Assembly: GCA_020137815.1 (NCBI GenBank)
Contig: CM035356.1
Location: forward strand, 4,288,856 to 4,352,855
Direction of reading: 5' to 3'
Source: Hormiphora californensis
Taxonomy: Eukaryota > Ctenophora > Tentaculata > Cydippida > Pleurobrachiidae
DNA: 64,000 nt
Shown here: positions 62,714 through 64,000 of the stretch, one piece after another
Layout of the letters: each line of letters starts with the position of its first letter
How positions within the stretch are numbered: position 1 is the stretch's first letter
Program-made: the position numbers and the translations under genes
Notes under the pieces: generated by a model
The model's input: the letters and a program-made list of their open reading frames with translations, nothing else
What the model was told of the DNA's origin: nothing
The model's database searches: none

Positions 62714-64000
62714 CTAAAGTTAGTTAGATCGCGTGTGAAGTTAGTTACCTCTAGGAGAGGTCCCCCCCCTTAGCGTAAATTACTCATCCCCACAGCTGAC
62801 TAGATGTCTTTTTTATTACTATTTGGTTCATGGGGTGAATCAACCGGTGTACTTTCCACTTTCCCACCGGATCCTATTTTACAGCTGCAGACTCAAATTG
62901 AGACGCTTGGGTGGTTGCAGATGTAGCTGAAACAATTCACAGCTAATGCTTTGACAGATGAGAATATAGTCAGGCCCTGAAATAGTCCACAGTATTTTCG
63001 AGTTCCTGGAATTTCAGTAACTTGGAACATGAACTTTCCTCAATTTTCCAGACCAATAATTTTGTGGCTATAGATACGGGCATTGAAATTGTGACAAGAT
63101 TGAAAGCGTAAAATAAGTTCATTTCTAAATTTTACCGGCCCTACTTGCTATTAATTTATGGCCCCACTACAACAACACATGCAGAGCTCATTGATCGTGA
63201 CCCAGCCACGTGGCCACCTCATCTGAAGACCTAAAATAGCACCAACACTAACAAAATTAACCTTATCTTATTATGCAATGTGTTGGCTTTGAGCAGTAAA
63301 CCGGTTTTTTATTGAACACACGATATATCTTTATTCAGATACTATTTGTAAAGTAGGATCGTTGCCTTTAATGGTCTGTCTAGCACACATGTGCCAGACA
63401 CTGGTCAATGACCTTTTTTCCCTCTTTAGTATGACCAGTAGTCATACTAAAGAGGGAAAAAGGTATGTTTGTTCTTATACTTATGTTTGTATGTTTGTTC
63501 TTATACTCATTTCACGTTCTTATTCTTCTCTTCAAGCTCCAACAGCATACCTTTTTCTTGTCTGATTAATTAAAATTGTTCAGACTCTTCATTCTTTCGA
63601 ACGGTATATAGATCTTACTTTATAGAGACTCAGCTTACCAGTTACTGTAGAAATAGAAATAGAAGTATACACCATTATATGCATGTTCATTGTTCTCCCA
63701 TTAATCTAGACTGAAAGGTGTGCCTGACTGCCCGACGCATTGAGCAAGTTATTAATTGACAGTAGGACTACATCACAGCCAAGCAAATCCTCGCTTGATT
63801 TTGTTAAAGGGTCTGATATCCCCGCCTATTGGTGTGGGCCATGCATTTTAGCTGATTATAGTATAAACCACATCAATATAATTAATAATTATATGGGTGG
63901 ATCTACCTCTGGGTACTAAATTCCCCGGATCGCCATAGACTTGTTAAGTCTAAACTCATTAAGATTATTAAGCCTAATCTCTAAATGTTCCAAACTCTTT
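62714..64000. other. Window end; no further exon recognised
   Basis: The missing 5' exons of the APPBP2-like gene were looked for here without success. A hairpin with about 24-bp arms ('ttccctctttagtatgac' and its complement) lies at about 63411-63464. A poly-C run of 8 occurs near 62763 and one of 11 near 62627. Confidence 0.4.
63411..63464. repeat. Hairpin, about 24-bp arms
   Basis: Arms built on 'accttttttccctctttagt' plus 'atgac' and the near-exact reverse complement, around the loop 'cagta'. One length difference in the T/A run. Confidence 0.85.

Overview
This is nuclear DNA from an invertebrate animal. The recognisable genes are metazoan, carry short introns with ordinary GT-AG junctions, and are spaced only a few kilobases apart. 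The intergenic and intronic DNA is AT-rich and full of foldback elements, minisatellites and (CT)n/(GA)n tracts. No prokaryotic operon, CRISPR array or rRNA is present. Small introns and tight packing would suit a sponge or another early-branching animal, but the sequence does not prove the taxon. Exon models below were made by hand from splice sites, phase and remembered family sequences; none was checked by a search.

Layout. 0-6.3 kb: mostly non-coding, with a 285-bp foldback element, a (CT)n tract and three short plus-strand exon candidates (2403, 4950, 5651), each starting with ATG and ending at a phase-0 donor. 6.3-10.0 kb, minus: a complete 10-exon kynurenine 3-monooxygenase gene (KMO, 494 codons plus stop). 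10.0-13.7 kb: a decayed DDE transposon with long inverted repeats, a 37-bp minisatellite and a pogo-like MITE. 13.8-23.6 kb, minus: a second KMO copy with all ten exons but with frameshifts in exons 4, 5 and 6, and with its introns inflated by three separate sets of mobile elements. 24.3-26.9 kb: a non-LTR retrotransposon relic split by a 1.3-kb dispersed repeat. 27.5-32.7 kb, plus: a Tctex-type dynein light chain gene (DYNLT5/TCTEX1D1-like) with two paralogous first exons and an intron carrying 22 perfect TGACGTCA octamers.

33.3-36.3 kb, minus: a complete 8-exon carbohydrate sulfotransferase gene (512 aa). 37.78-51.31 kb: a 13.5-kb LTR retroelement on the minus strand with nearly identical LTRs, a 4-bp target duplication, a polypurine tract and a zinc-knuckle (Gag-like) ORF. 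No polymerase is visible, and a 261-codon ORF lies antisense to it. 52.4-62.7 kb, minus: the 3' nine exons of an APPBP2-like TPR protein gene, whose 5' end lies beyond the window or was not recognised. The last kilobases hold small foldback elements.

The genes do not form a pathway: KMO is tryptophan/kynurenine catabolism, DYNLT5 is dynein motor/cilium related, the sulfotransferase is a Golgi glycan enzyme, and APPBP2 is a microtubule-linked TPR adaptor. The main interest is structural. The KMO duplication gives an internal clock (intact versus occupied sites) for several transposons; a family of related first exons sits upstream of the dynein light chain gene, three of them on the far side of both KMO copies; and the large LTR element is non-autonomous, apparently young and carries an unexplained antisense ORF.
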